Shown: one piece after another, positions 45,140-57,348 of the stretch
Numbering within the stretch: the first letter of the stretch is position 1
How the letters are laid out: each line of letters opens with the position of its first letter
Origin: Dichetophora obliterata
Taxonomy: Eukaryota; Arthropoda; Insecta; Diptera; Sciomyzidae
Direction of reading: 5' to 3'
DNA length: 64,000 bases
Assembly: GCA_963920525.1 (NCBI GenBank)
Contig: OY986436.1
Span: forward strand, 178,099,361-178,163,360
The notes under the pieces: generated by a model
Databases searched by the model: none
Told to the model about the DNA's origin: nothing
Seen by the model: only the letters and a program-made list of their open reading frames with translations
Made by a program: the position numbers and the translations under genes

Positions 45140-47802
45140 CCCTTTCAGTAAAAGCGTCCCTTATATTGGACAATTTTGTTTTTGTATTTTAATCTCTTTT
45201 TCTCGTAAATAAGAGCATTTGTTTTTAAAGTAACGGGTCTTTTGAGTAAATTATGTCGTTCTTCTTTACCACGTTTCTTAAATTGAATTCTCTGGTGCAG
45301 TTTAGTGTGTTTTTTTCTTAATTTATAAAGTGCACAAAAGTTGAAAAAAAATTGAGTAATTTACTGCAAAAAATTCACTATTTTTCGTTGAAATTGGAAC
45401 CAAAAAAAATCGTAAGTATTGATTAATAGTCTAAAAATATATTTCGCGAAAGAAAAAAATAAAAATAAGGCACCGTTTTACGGGGGTGCTCCAAAATGTG
45501 CATGTCCCTTATATTGGACAATTGTACTCAAAGTCTTATTATAATTTCTTATTTCTTATTGAGGTTATGGCTTCGCGGCGTGGTTTAACCGAAGAAGAGA
45601 TATTGCAAGCCCTTCATAGCAATTCCGATGTAGAAGATTAGGATGCAAATGAAGATTGTGAGGAAATGCAGTACCTTTTTGACCGTGTTGTGCCTCCTGA
45701 AACCATGGTAGTACTCAGGAGCGATGAGGCTCGAACCCAAGAAGAAAATGAAGTTGATTGTGACAATGTAGAAGAGGTGGAAGAAGTTACTTTGCCTGTA
45801 ATTGTGGACACCATACTTAGCACTGGTGATAGCCCAAAAGACCCTCCTTTTATTCGATGCACTCCACGGAAAGAAATAATATGGGTAAATAGAAAACATC
45901 AACCACCTCTCCAAAATGAGTTTAACCCTATTCGAAATGAGTGCATTGAAATCAGAAGCCCATATTCATACTACATGAAATATTTCGACGACGATTTTTT
46001 TGCCAAGGCAGCGTTTTATACAAATTGTTACGCCGTTCAAAAAGGTAAATATAAACATACTCCAAATACATACCAGCAAAAAAAAAAACTTTTCTATATT
46101 TCAGGCTCATCTTCGTTTCGACCATGCACTGAACTTGAAATTCGTATACTATTCGCGCAGCATTTTATGATGAGTTGCATGAGATTTCCTCGAGTTCGCA
46201 TGTTTTTCGACAAACGTTGGGGCATGCCATTTTTCTATGAAAATATGACAGTGAACCGTTTCTTTGCTTTGAGAACGCATTTGCATATTACTGATATATC
46301 TGAGCGTCCTGCGAAATGTACTGATAGGCTATATCAAGTCCGTCCTGTCCTTGAACAAGTGCGTCGTCGTCTTCATTTACTGCCTTTAGAGGAAAATCTC
46401 TGCGTTGATGAACAGATTATCCCTTTCAAGGGAAAGTTTACCGGAAAGCAGTATGTGAAAGGAAAGCCTTGTCCATGGGGTATAAAAGTATATTTTCTTT
46501 GCGGAAAAAGTGGAATGCCGTATGATTTTATAGTTTATCAAGGCTCTACTACTCCATTGGATGCAGAAAGTGTAAATCTATCGGTAGCGGGTCAACTATT
46601 GTGTTACAGTTGGCTAAACGTATTCCCGTCGACGCCAAAGGACACAAGCTTCACTTTGATAATTATTTCCCTTCTTTTGCTCTATTTGAAATTTTGTACG
46701 ACAAGGGGATTCAAGCGGCTGGAATAGTTCGGGTAAACCGTTTTAATCAACCCACCCTTCCTGACCCAAAGATAATGGCAAAACGTGGACGTGGATATTC
46801 AGCGGAGTGCTTTAGTGCCAATGGAAAAGTAACCTTTACCAGATGTTTCGACAACAAAGTGGTCAATTTGGCGTCAAATTTTATTGGAATTGGTAATAAA
46901 GACAAAGCAAAAAGATGGGACAAAGAAAAAAAGGAGTACATAGAGGTAGATCGGCCGGAAGTTGTTCGTTTGTACAATGATAGTATGGGAGGCGTTGACC
47001 TGCTTGACCAAATGATACAATATTACCGCATTAATATTCGCTCAAGAAAGTGGACAGTTAGAGTAATAATGCATTTCATGGATTTGGCGATGACTGCCGC
47101 TTGGATGGAATACAGGCAAGACTGCACTGCCAATCTAGTTCCGAAGAAAGATATTTTAGATTCCCTTAGCTTTCGAGCTGATGTTTCTAATATGTTGGTG
47201 AAAGTTCAGCCAAGACCTGTTGATATTGAATCAAGTTCAAGGCTCTCTCCCATTCCAAAAGGAACGTACTGTTGTACGTTGCCAACACTCACTCCCATTC
47301 CTGGACCTTCTACTTCAACCAATGCTAACCATGATTGCTCCACAGCGAAGCGCAAGAGAAATCAGACACCGCCACCTGAATTGCGTAAGGATTTTTCACA
47401 ACACCTTCCAAAATGTATTCAAGCTAAGAATGCTAGTCGCTGCAAAATGGAAGGATGTTAAAAAAAACCTTTATTTTTTGCCAAAAATGCGAAGTATTTT
47501 TATGCGTCAAACGCGAAAATAATTGTTTTGCTCTTTTTCATGAAAAATAAAATACAATTTGTGTAATTGTGTTCAATACAGCTAATGCAGCTAATAAAAC
47601 AATGAATTAATAACCAAATGAAATCACTTCTTTTTTACATACCTAGGGTACCACTGTCCAATATATTGGACACTAAATAACGGTAAAACTAAAAGGTTTA
47701 TTAAATTTTTGGTCGCATTTTTGGAATCAGGGGCCCGAAATTAGCCGATATACCAATTTTCAAATTTTTATCTCCAACGGCTGATTAAAAGTACTGAAAG
47801 GG
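45140..47802 (+). mobile_element. piggyBac-like transposon, 2663 bp
   Basis: TTAA flanks both ends (45136-45139 and 47803-47806). The terminal inverted repeats are CCCTTTCAGTA and TACTGAAAGGG, perfect over 11 bp. Internal TATATTGGACA (about 45172 and 45512) and TGTCCAATATATTGGACA (about 47657) repeats serve as sub-terminal sites. A transposase with intact catalytic motifs but several lesions lies inside. Two shorter elements in this window share the same ends. Confidence 0.95.
45567..47550 (+). pseudogene. piggyBac-like transposase, broken
   Basis: The natural start is ATG 45567 (MASRRGLTEEEILQAL). It is cut by TAG at 45639, after which the frame resumes with an acidic N-terminus. The DDE_Tnp_1_7 domain follows: FFDKRWGMPFFYENMTVNRF, LCVDEQIIPFKGKFTGKQY (first Asp), then after a one-base shift near 46590 LHFDNYFPSF (second Asp) and DSMGGVDLLDQMIQYYRINI (third Asp). 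A 60-bp segment at 46045-46104 has GT...AG borders and keeps the frame, so it may be an intron. The C-terminal cysteine-rich finger (FCQKCEVFLCVKRENNCFAL then FH) is read only after another one-base shift in an A run at about 47462. Catalytic residues are all present, but the gene cannot make a full protein as read. Confidence 0.93.
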
Positions 47803-47806
47803 TTAA

Positions 47807-49058
47807 GGCTAAACAGCCCACTACGCTGTTCTTACTTCCATACGATACACACTTTATATTTTATTATCCAAGTTTTGAATGTAATCTTGTTATTTTAAAT
47901 GTTTTACCATACTCCCTGTTTTTCATTTTTTATATTTTTTCTTTTTATTTCTAAGAGAACAATATATATATTTTTTTCTTCGTTTTTTATCATAATATAC
48001 CATAGTTTCGTTGATTTTAATTTATGTTTGACTTGCTACATTATTTTATTAATGTTTCCTTCTTTTACCATACTTTATTTTTTGTTTTTTTAGTCGATGC
48101 CCTTTTCAACTTCAGATTTTAACACACTCCGTTATCATAAACAACACAAAACAATACCATTTCACTCCCCATCCTTTAAAACATTCTTCACCCACTTTTG
48201 TTAGCTTTAAGCAATTGTTTCCTTATTGTTTGCATCCTTCGCGTGTTCGACCATAAATTATTCGACTTTAGCAATAATAAATTGACGTTCGTTAAATATT
48301 CATGTTCGAACTTAAGGACTACGGAAGTTAAGCACTCAACACAGATGCCTGAATGGGTGTTTAAGCCATTCAGCGAAGGCTATTTAAGACCTTGAAAAAG
48401 CCATTGGAGTTGAAGCGACATAATGCGCTTAAGATTGGCAAAGGATTTTTCTGTAAGCTTCTTCTTCTTCTAGGTATTTTTTGAGATTTTGAGATTTTAA
48501 ATATTTTTTTCAATTAATCTACGAATTTTTTAATCTACGCACAGCAGTGGCGTTGTGGTGTGGCGCACAGAGATTTTATCGCAGAATTAAATAAATTCTT
48601 ATGTTCCAATTTTCGGTTTTGTTTTAAAAATTGAAATGAAGAATTTAATTGTAAATTTATTTTATTCAAGGAATCTTGCCTTAAACTTTGAATTACTATT
48701 CTTTAAAGAAAGTATATTATTTCGAAATAAAAAAATGTGCTGCCAATATCTGCGATTTGCCTAAAAACGAACCTAAGAATAGATGCATAATCGTCCAAAA
48801 TAATGTTAAAAAATTCCAAAATTTCAAAACTCAAAATATATATTGAAATTGTTTTCATTTGTTTTGTGAATGTCCCTTGTGCACTCTTCTCATATCCTAA
48901 CTATTACTAAAACATTATCGTTTGTAAAATTTCAAGTCCCTATGTCATGCTTTGACCCCCGCCTACTTTAAAAATAGTATTCTCTTGCAAACGTAAATTT
49001 ACAATATCGTTAAAAGCTACAAACATTTTTTCTTTAATAGGTTTTAACCAAGCCAGAA
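47807..49058. other. AT-rich non-coding stretch
   Basis: T-rich simple sequence lies around 47920-48090. A frame at 48198-48395 lacks a domain. No mobile-element end is recognised. Confidence 0.4.
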
Positions 49059-51475
49059 ATGTTCGAAAATATGGAAAAAGTACCACCTCAGGAAATAATA
49101 TGTCCTCAAATTTCATGCCCACCTACACACCTATTTCTAAGAAAGCATGATAGAGAAGTATGTGACTGTAAGGAAGTGTGGCTCATAGGTAATTTACTGC
49201 AAGATTTAACTCCGAAAAACGGATCTCAATTACCCACGAATGGGGATGTTCTTCTTTGCTTTATCTGTCTCAATTGTGGACCCAGGCAAAAGGATAAAAG
49301 GGATGATGTTATAAAATTCGTTATTCTAAAGGCAGAACAATTTTTGGAGCATTCTGGTATTCCTGTGATGCCCATCAGAGCTAGACATTCCAAAGCGAAG
49401 TTCAAAAAATTAATTGTGCAATACGAAAATCTTCGAAAATTTTAAACAAGGAAAAACATCAAACTGAGAGTAAAAGCTTTCTCAAATCTCTTCTTCTCCT
49501 CTTTGACATTGCACATGACTTTGCTATTTCGATTAAAGAACATGAAAGATGTAGAACTAGAAAAATGATTCTGGAAGATGTGCAATTCTTACAAGATCAA
49601 CGATCATGCCGAAAAATGGAGTTAGGTTGTTAGCTTGATAAGACACACTTTGCAAAGGTTATGAGTAAGTTACTTCGCAACAAAAAAAATTGAGCGTTCT
49701 GCGAAAAAGAAGCGACGTCAAGAAGAAGCTTCAACTACGACAAACCTTGATTTAAGTGATTCAAATAGCTTGGATGCTGACGCTAATTCTGAACATTCTT
49801 CAATTGAAGATCCAGAGTTTGTCTTTCCTTCAACTAGTAGTGGTGCAACAGGGTCAACACAATTTTGTAGTAAAAGTACAAGTCCATTAATTAATTTAAA
49901 ACTACCCCGTAATCCATTTGCTAGCAAAATCATATCAAACATGGAAGACAGACTTAATCAGCTGGTCAACGAACAGCATTCATGGGAGCAGTTCTTACAG
50001 AAGGTGGTGTTTCACTAGAAAAAGCAACTCTTTCAGTCAAAAGCACATGGACAGCAGGTAAAGAAGTAAGGAAGGCATCAGTGCAAGCAATTAAGGATCC
50101 ATTTACATCACATGCTATGGTGAAGTGTTGGTTTACTATCCCAACACTTCATTGGAATAGTAAACTGATCCCTGACTAAAAAAAAGGAAAACAGAGAAAG
50201 ACTAGCGATTTTGGTATCTGGTACGAAAGACTTTGAAGAAGGCAAAGTTCTTGGTATCCCATTAATTGCAAACGCAACTGGGGAAGAACAAGCAAGAGCT
50301 ACTTTTTCCATTGCAAACAAGTGGGAGATTTCAATAAAGTAAGATCCCCTGTTTTTGACACTACAGCTTCAAACTCAGGATGGAAAAATGGAACTTGTGT
50401 TAGGCTGGAAAACCTATTTGATAAGAAGTTATTTATGCTGGCTTGTCGGCATCACATTTTTGAAAGAGTTCTCAGTTCAGTTCACAAAGAAATCTTTCGT
50501 TCGCCATCAGGTCCTGCAAACACTAATTTCTTGAATTTGGAGATGGCCATATGGCCAACTATTAATACAGAAGCTTGTGTTAAGTCACTTAATATCAAAC
50601 AGAGGAGTTTGATACTGATTAAGGAACATTCTTTACAAACACTGAAGAGAATACTTTCTACTACAAATAGGAAGAACTTGCTACCGCGCGGTGACTATCA
50701 GGAGTGTGCTAAATTAATGTTAATACTTCTGGGTGAGACACCAGAAAGAGGTATACACTGGCTGAAACCAGGAGCAGCACTACATGCTCGATGGATGTCA
50801 TCCATTTTGTGTCCTGCAAAGATGTTTGCTGTCAGTGTTCAATCAGGATATGACAAGGACATGATTGGTAAACTAGAAGCAATATGCGAATTTTATGCTC
50901 TGTTCTACGTTAAATACTGGCTCTCTTCTTCCATAGTTGCTGATGCTCCATATAATGATCTTAAACTATGGCATGACTTGAAAAAGTATTGCATTCATGA
51001 TTTACAAGTTTCAAATGCAGCCATTAAAGCCATGGAAAGGCACTTCTGGTACTTAACCGAAGAATGCGCTGTGTTCTCTCTATTTTCAAACTTCTATTCA
51101 GAGAGGCAGCTGATTGCTCGAACATTGCTCCGAATTACTCCATCTAAAGGCTTTAAAAACGAAAGGGGCCATCCCACTTTTTCTATCTTAACCACAGTAC
51201 AAAACTATCATCCCTTATTGGGCCAAAATCTTGGTTCTTGTTTCACAGCATGGGAATAGGCGCCCAATTACCAAGAATCTGAGACATATTTCCGTCATAT
51301 AAAAGTCGTAAATGATCTGGCAGAAAGGGCTGTGAAACTAATACAAGGCTTTTCAACTAAAGTTACTAATGATGAAATGCAAAAACAGTTTTTATTGCAA
51401 GTTGCCGATTAGCATCGTAAGCAAATATCCAAGTTTCAAAAAGAGACATTAAATAAATTAAGTTCGATATATTAC
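49059..51475 (+). pseudogene. Transposase-like gene of an unassigned family
   Basis: Fragments in order give one protein of about 750 residues. 49059-49445 starts MFENMEKVPPQEIICPQIS. Then come LLLLFDIAHDFAIS and EDVQFLQDQRSCRKMELG. At 50150-50320 is KLIPDLKKKENRERLAILVS. At 50340-51260 is VFDTTASNSGWKNGTCVRLE, ACRHHIFERVL, GIHWLKPGAALHARWMS and HFWYLTEECAVFSLFS. The tail is APNYQESETYFRHIKVVNDL and QKQFLLQVAD. The protein shows the pattern of a large uncharacterised family that I remember as many near-copies in aphid, hydra and arthropod genomes, which suggests a DNA transposon. FDTTASN may carry a catalytic Asp. At least three frameshifts and stops at about 49638, 51257 and 51410 break it. 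No inverted ends were fixed. Confidence 0.6.
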
Positions 51476-53940
51476 TTATAAGATTGCTTAATTCATTGTA
51501 TTATGTACAATTTTTGCTCATATCAAACTTGTTAGTCATTATATATTGTATGTTGTTTGTCTTCTCCGTAAAATAAACTGTCTTAGATTCAAAACATTAT
51601 TCTCCTACTTATAGTTTGTAGGAAAACGAGATGACTTATTGACCTAATCAGTAAATCGTGTTGGGCGGAGGTCAAAACATCAACAAATCACCTTATATCT
51701 TATATACGTACATTCATATTTTGCCAGTAGAAAAAACATAGGAAGGTTGCACCATAGAATTTTAAAAAAAATGTTTCCTTACATTCACGCAATGCCATAA
51801 CCTACATGTATCAGTAGCAATCCAGTAACGACTCCATCTGTTAAAATCTTTTAGTAAGGATGAAACCACGGTTTGATGAATACATTTTTTTTAATGTCTG
51901 TAACACTTCGGATGGACTTCATTATTTTCCAGCGCTCAAGAAGATATCATCGTGCAATGGCAAAACATTTTCACAATTATTTATGAAGATTACTTCTATA
52001 AAGTTGAACACATTCCAGTCGGATGGAGTGAAATATCACCCCATCATAGGTATTTTTTTCTTTTGGCGTTCTTGACTAAATGCTGGTAGCTTTTTTGAAA
52101 TTTTGTTAAGTTAGGCAAAATGAATGGGACTCTAATTGGTGCAATTTTGGTATCAAACGGAGTCTTCACCTGTGTATTAAGAAAGATTAATCTGAAAGGG
52201 GTAACATTTTTTACCCCATCATTATCTGAGGTGTTCGGACAGGTAGAGAACTAAATTTTTATATTTTAAATTTTTATATTAAATATTTTTTTTATATTTT
52301 AGGTATCGCTTGCTAACATATGTGAATTTGAAGAAAATCGCCGGTGGGAACTATGTGCAGACTATAATGGGTTAATGAACTCCTTCCAAAACATAGTATA
52401 CATTCAACTTTGCACTCTCACAGATAATATAATAGAAAGATGTGCCACCGCCATACAAGCAAGTGGCACAGTAAAATTTGAATGTGGATTTATCATAAAT
52501 CCACACAAAAGCTTTATGAGAGTCAGCGAGCGAACGATTTAAAGCTTTTGAGAGCGAGAGAATAAGTAAGCAACAATGTGAGCAAATGTGAGCATAATAT
52601 TGAAAAGAAATAGAAATGATATGTAAAGATTTGATGCACGAAGCATCTGAATAAACGATGTAGCTGCCAACAAAATGTAGCAGAATTTTATTAGGTTCTA
52701 CTTAAAAAATGTAGGCAATTTTTTTACTAAACTACCCTACGAGCATATATAATTTAAAGTTATTATATTTTTTTGCATTATCTCTTATCTTTTTGTTATA
52801 TAATTTCAAGAATATAATATCATAAAGATGACTTTATCTGGGTATATTTTGTGTGTTGACTTGGTTTTTTTCTGCCGTTTTGCCACATGATATTTTTAGT
52901 GTTATATTATTGTAATTGCGATTCCATCAGTTGAAGCTTAGCCACGAATAATGTTGTAAGCAATATTTTTTAAGTTGTTTTTTTTGTGGAAAATTTTTTT
53001 ATTTAACTATATGCTTTACTATATGAAAAGTACTCAGAAATGCAATTTTCAATTGTTTTTATTTATACAACAAAAACATTTTTTTTTAATAATTTTTTTA
53101 GTATAAATTCAATATTTTGGATCGGTTTTGAAAACAAATAAAGGATATATTCACTAACCTAACGCTACAGTTGAAACTATTTTTGTAAAGTGCTTTTATT
53201 AAAATTTTGATTAAAAAAATTTTAATTAAATATATTTAAAAATAGCGAATATATGTGCATCGAAAGTCAAAGTTTTGGTTTTCATGCCGTTTTTCTCATT
53301 CTTGGGGAACGATGTTTTATGTTGTACCAAAAATTTCTGAAATTCTAAAGATATGTGAATGTTTTTGGTATTAAAATTACTGAAATTTTTTAAATTTCAT
53401 TTGCAAAAAATTATTTCATGAAAGATTTTCAATATCAAAATTTACGTAAGTGAAAATGGATGGAATGAGCGTGATCAAAACTAAGTATGTAACAATATAA
53501 TCCAGGATGCACACAGTATGTGTACTTAAATTGAGCGAAGTCCGTTAAACCATTTAGATTTGTATAAATTTCAATTAAATAAACAAACCAGAAAATAAGT
53601 TTTATTAATATAGACTTTGTGTTAAATTGTATGAGTATTATAGAACGAATGCAATTCGAAAAGAATTGAAGAATTTTCAAAGATTTTTCGATTTTTTTTA
53701 AGTTTTGAAAAATATGTCCCCAGTTATGATCCTATAACTTCAAAAGTATTTTTTCATATTAAAAAATTTATACATGTTTGCAAAAGATACAAAAGACGTT
53801 TATATCTTTCATTTAAGCTATCATTTGTATTGATCTAATGATTTTTGTATAAATTTTCTAAATACTACATTTGGGAAAGAGTTTAAAATATATTGTTAAT
53901 ACTCAAAATTACCTCCTATACAGGCCAAATATGCGATATC
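51476..53940. other. AT-rich non-coding stretch with one perfect palindrome
   Basis: No gene is recognised; the frame at 51860-52075 has no domain. At 52483-52505 an 11-bp arm (TGTGGATTTAT) and its exact complement are separated by one base. Confidence 0.45.
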
Positions 53941-54145
53941 TGATAGCTTTATAATTATATTTCGCAAAGTCTCAGAATTCGGTATTCGACCACAATTTAT
54001 ACGTTTCACTGATAACATTTTATGGGCGTTAGGCCATTTTTGATATTGAATAGCTTTGGAGTTATAGGTGGCCGCACAGCCTCGGAATTCGGTACTCGAC
54101 CACAATTTACTCGTGCCGTTTCACTGATAGCATGTTATGGGCGTT
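53941..54145. repeat. Tandem duplication, 110-bp unit, two copies
   Basis: Copies start at 53941 and 54051. Shared phrases are GAATTCGGTA.TCGACCACAA, CGTTTCACTGATA and TTATGGGCGTT. The minus-strand frame at 53896-54105 lies across the repeat and is not supported as a gene. Confidence 0.75.
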
Positions 54146-55009
54146 TGGCAACGGGGGCGTGGTAGCAGCACACAGTGTCTCAGCTAGTTATTTATAGAAG
54201 CGCGAAGATTTCGTTGTTTTGTTTTGATTGCGTTATTTCTGTTATTTTACTCATTTCAAAGAGTTTACAGCATTGCAAAGCCTATTATAACGTAAAATTT
54301 CGGTTTAAGGATTTTTAAATTTAGCTAAAAACGCTAAGAACGTTTTTTGCAAACAAAATCCTAAGTTACATATATGATAATTGGGTTTTTAAAATGTGAA
54401 GAATTTGTTTAGTACGAACTCACCACGTCCACTTTGATGAAGGTAATTTTGAGTATTTTTACTAAAACCGAAATACGTAAATATCCAACCTGCTACAATA
54501 ATACTTTTTACCTTAATATTTTCGTTGAAATATTTTTTTAACAACAAAGTAAAAATAAATCCAAAATATATATCGAAGTCATATTTTTGCGCACTTTAAT
54601 ATGGGGGAAATGTTAAATAAACGCTATATTTTAAACTCTTTCACAAACGTAGTATTCAGAAAATGTCGACAAAAATTGTACAAATAATCGTATAAATAAT
54701 AGCTTAAATAAAAGGTGTAAATGCCTCATTTGTAAATACTTATAAATCTTTTAAAATAAATTAATACTTTTTGATTTAAAGGATCATAAGTGGGGAAATA
54801 TTTTTCAAAACTCAAAAAAGTCGGAAATTCTTCTAAAAAAATTCGAACCAACCTGGAAAAGTCTTAATGATTTCTATTATCTAGAAAAAATACTCGATCG
54901 AAGTAGCAATGTCGTTTTCATCGCGCAAACTTTTTTATCAAATTGTTTACCACTGTTATTAATTTGTTATTCACTTTTAAATAAAAAATACAATGAATAA
55001 AACATTTTG
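54146..55009. other. AT-rich spacer, nothing recognised
   Basis: No frame, repeat or element end is recognised. Confidence 0.4.
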
Positions 55010-55260
55010 TTATTCACTACTTTTTTATGAATAAAATGTTCGCTATTAATTTTTTATTCATTATTATTTTTTTATTCATTATTAATTTTTTATTCATTAT
55101 AAATTTCGTATTCATTTCTAAGTTTTCATTCACTTTTGAATAATAACTAAAATGAAAAAAAATCTTGTTATTCACTTTTGAATAATGAACCAAATTAATA
55201 ATAAATAAAAAATTAATAATGACTATAAAATTAATAATGAATAACACATGAATAGGCAAT
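55010..55260. repeat. ATTCATTATTAATTTTT simple repeat with inverted second half
   Basis: ttattcattattaatttttt repeats three to four times on the plus strand (55040-55110). Its complement, aattaataatgaataa, follows at 55190-55250, so the block can fold back on itself. The 80-codon minus-strand frame here is only repeat translation (Met-Asn-Lys-Lys). Confidence 0.7.
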
Positions 55261-56589
55261 GAATCAAGAAATAATAATGCACAAAAAATTAGTTATTGAA
55301 AAATTTTAAATTATTTTTGAATTGCATTCGTTGTAAATGGCATTCATATAAATAAAAAAATAATTAATTATTCTGAATAACGAAAAAAATAATTGAAATT
55401 AATTACTAATCAATTTTTTTAAATATCAATGTGAATTAAAAATTTTATTTATAAATAATTTTGAATTCATTGGATGGATTTGTATGTCGTTATTCAGTTT
55501 TTCTTAAGATTCTGAATGTATATGCAGATTTTACTGCTCTGGCTGATTCAATCAAAAATAGTCAATATTAATAGCAAGCAGTGAATAAGAAAATCTGCTT
55601 CGCACAAAATAAGGAAATCATCATGAAAATAATGCAAACAAACAAAAACATTTGTTGCTGTCAAGCAGAGATCACAATTGCTTGGTTCCAACAACAACAA
55701 TTGAAAAAAAAATTACAACATAAAATTTCACGACTCTCGCTAGCTATGAGAAACCATGCAGTGGTGATCTATGCTGTGAAGCATTGTGGAGTGACGAGAG
55801 AAAGAGCATTGCAGAGAGAATGTGCATGCAAACGTTGGAAACTTTTCTCTCAAGAAAGCTTTTTCATCGCACTCACAAAAGCTTACGTATTGATCTGAAA
55901 AATATTTGTTACTTTTTAATGTTCTACGTGGCACATCTTTATACGCACTCTGTTTATGTTTTTCTTTATATGTTACTCCACGACGTTTTTCATAGAATGA
56001 GAAAATGTATGAAGTCGGATGAGCGTGCGTTCACACATGCTACATGTAGTTTGGACCGGCACAAAAAATCGGACGGGCCGCAGTATTTGCTTTCGCACAT
56101 CCTACATGTCCATCCTATCTGTCAAATCCTGCTGATTGCACTCTGCTGCATACGTAAGCCTTAATAATGCTTGTAGGTAGCCCTTGAGCCAAAGAATACA
56201 AAAGTAATGATGTTTGTACGTGTGCTTGCGTACACTGAGAAAAAAGTTTAGTTTCATTAACTAAATGTATTGATTTTGTATTGACAGTTTGTCTGACAGT
56301 TTTTATTGACTTTTACCAATTTTTGATAAATATTACCGAGTATAGTACTAGCTCGTTAAACTAGTATTTATAAGTCAAAGCAGTATATTTTATAATCTAC
56401 TATTTAAGCTCAAGAAAAATTTAATAAAGATTCAGCAGTAACTACCAACTTAGCACTCGCAAATGTTTTGATACACGAGTTGAACACATTCGATCTCGAG
56501 AAAAATTGAACGCATTTATTTCGATTTGACAGCTATTTGACAAGTAACATTTATGCTATAAATATTTTCGACCTGAGTTGTTTAACATA
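55261..56589. other. Non-coding stretch, nothing recognised
   Basis: Frames at 55581-55898 and 55784-56164 overlap in different frames and share no domain. No element end is found. Confidence 0.4.
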
Positions 56590-56895
56590 ATGGAATGGGG
56601 CTCGCACGAACATCGTGTTTTCGTAATTGGCTTGCAAAAATGTCGCGCGAATTTTTGTATACCATACAATACAGTTATTTAAAAATACTGGTGATGTGAT
56701 CAACTGTCTGACGATAAAAATCGTGCAGAACTAAATTCACCGCAATCCACTGCGCAAACAGAAAATTTTGGTTCACCGTAAAACAGATGAAAATCCGCAC
56801 GGGGACAACAGGTCGCGTATCACATAAAACATGATTTAGGACTCGGAGCATACAAGCAAAACACTGGGCACCTTATTACTAAGGCATTGAAGGTT
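56590..56895 (+). pseudogene. Tc1/mariner-type transposase N-terminal fragment
   Basis: The plus strand reads MEWGSHEHRVFVI, YLKTGDVINCLT, then DLGLGAYKQNTGHLITKALK, the helix-turn-helix region and linker of a Tc1-related protein (family memory). It has several stops and is cut off at 56894, where a TTAA-flanked MITE begins. The downstream sequence after the MITE shows no continuation that I can read. The C-terminal piece at 62531-62768 may be from the same family. Confidence 0.55.
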
Positions 56896-56897
56896 AA

Positions 56898-57050
56898 CCC
56901 TTTTATTGGATTTGCCCATTCTATTGGACACATCAGAAATTTTTTACTCAATCTAAGGTATGTTTTTTACTTTTTAGGCCCTAAATGATACTAATATTAC
57001 AACAAAAAATTATTATGTACATGATTTTTGTAGTCTAGCAATTGAAAGGG
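56898..57050 (+). mobile_element. piggyBac-type MITE, 153 bp, TTAA-flanked
   Basis: TTAA at 56894-56897 and 57051-57054. Ends CCCTTTTATTGG and CAATTGAAAGGG are inverted. The internal TGCCCATTCTATTGGACACA matches the MITE at 29095 and resembles the ends of the full piggyBac at 45140. It lacks any coding part. Confidence 0.88.
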
Positions 57051-57054
57051 TTAA

Positions 57055-57348
57055 TAGCAAGCTAAAATCAAAACAAAGCTGCGTCGCACATTGGTTCCAA
57101 ATATGAAAAAGTCAATCAAAACCTAATTTTTAATGATGTCTTAAAAAAGTGTTTGCTTCAAATACCTATAAAGATAGATATAAAAAAAAACTTCGACGTC
57201 AACTGGTTTTTCAATTTTTGTATTGATTTTTGACGCCTTGAAAGGTTGACCAAAAAATATTTAAATTTTCAACTAAGATTAAACATTTGCTGTATTATTT
57301 GAATAAGTAATTTAAAATGTTTTATATTTTCATGTATTGATACCTTAA
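57055..57348. other. AT-rich spacer
   Basis: No feature is recognised. Confidence 0.4.

Noticed and set aside
45585..45914. Minus-strand frames of 109 and 74 codons
   Set aside because: They are the complement of the acidic N-terminus of the piggyBac transposase.
48910..51700. Inverted ends for the unassigned transposase relic (tttgacccccgcc near 48950 and its complement near 51670)
   Set aside because: Only a dozen similar bases with mismatches and no target duplication; too weak to set element borders.
55017..55259. 80-codon minus-strand frame
   Set aside because: It is a translation of the ATTCATTATTAATTTTT repeat (Met-Asn-Lys-Lys repeats).
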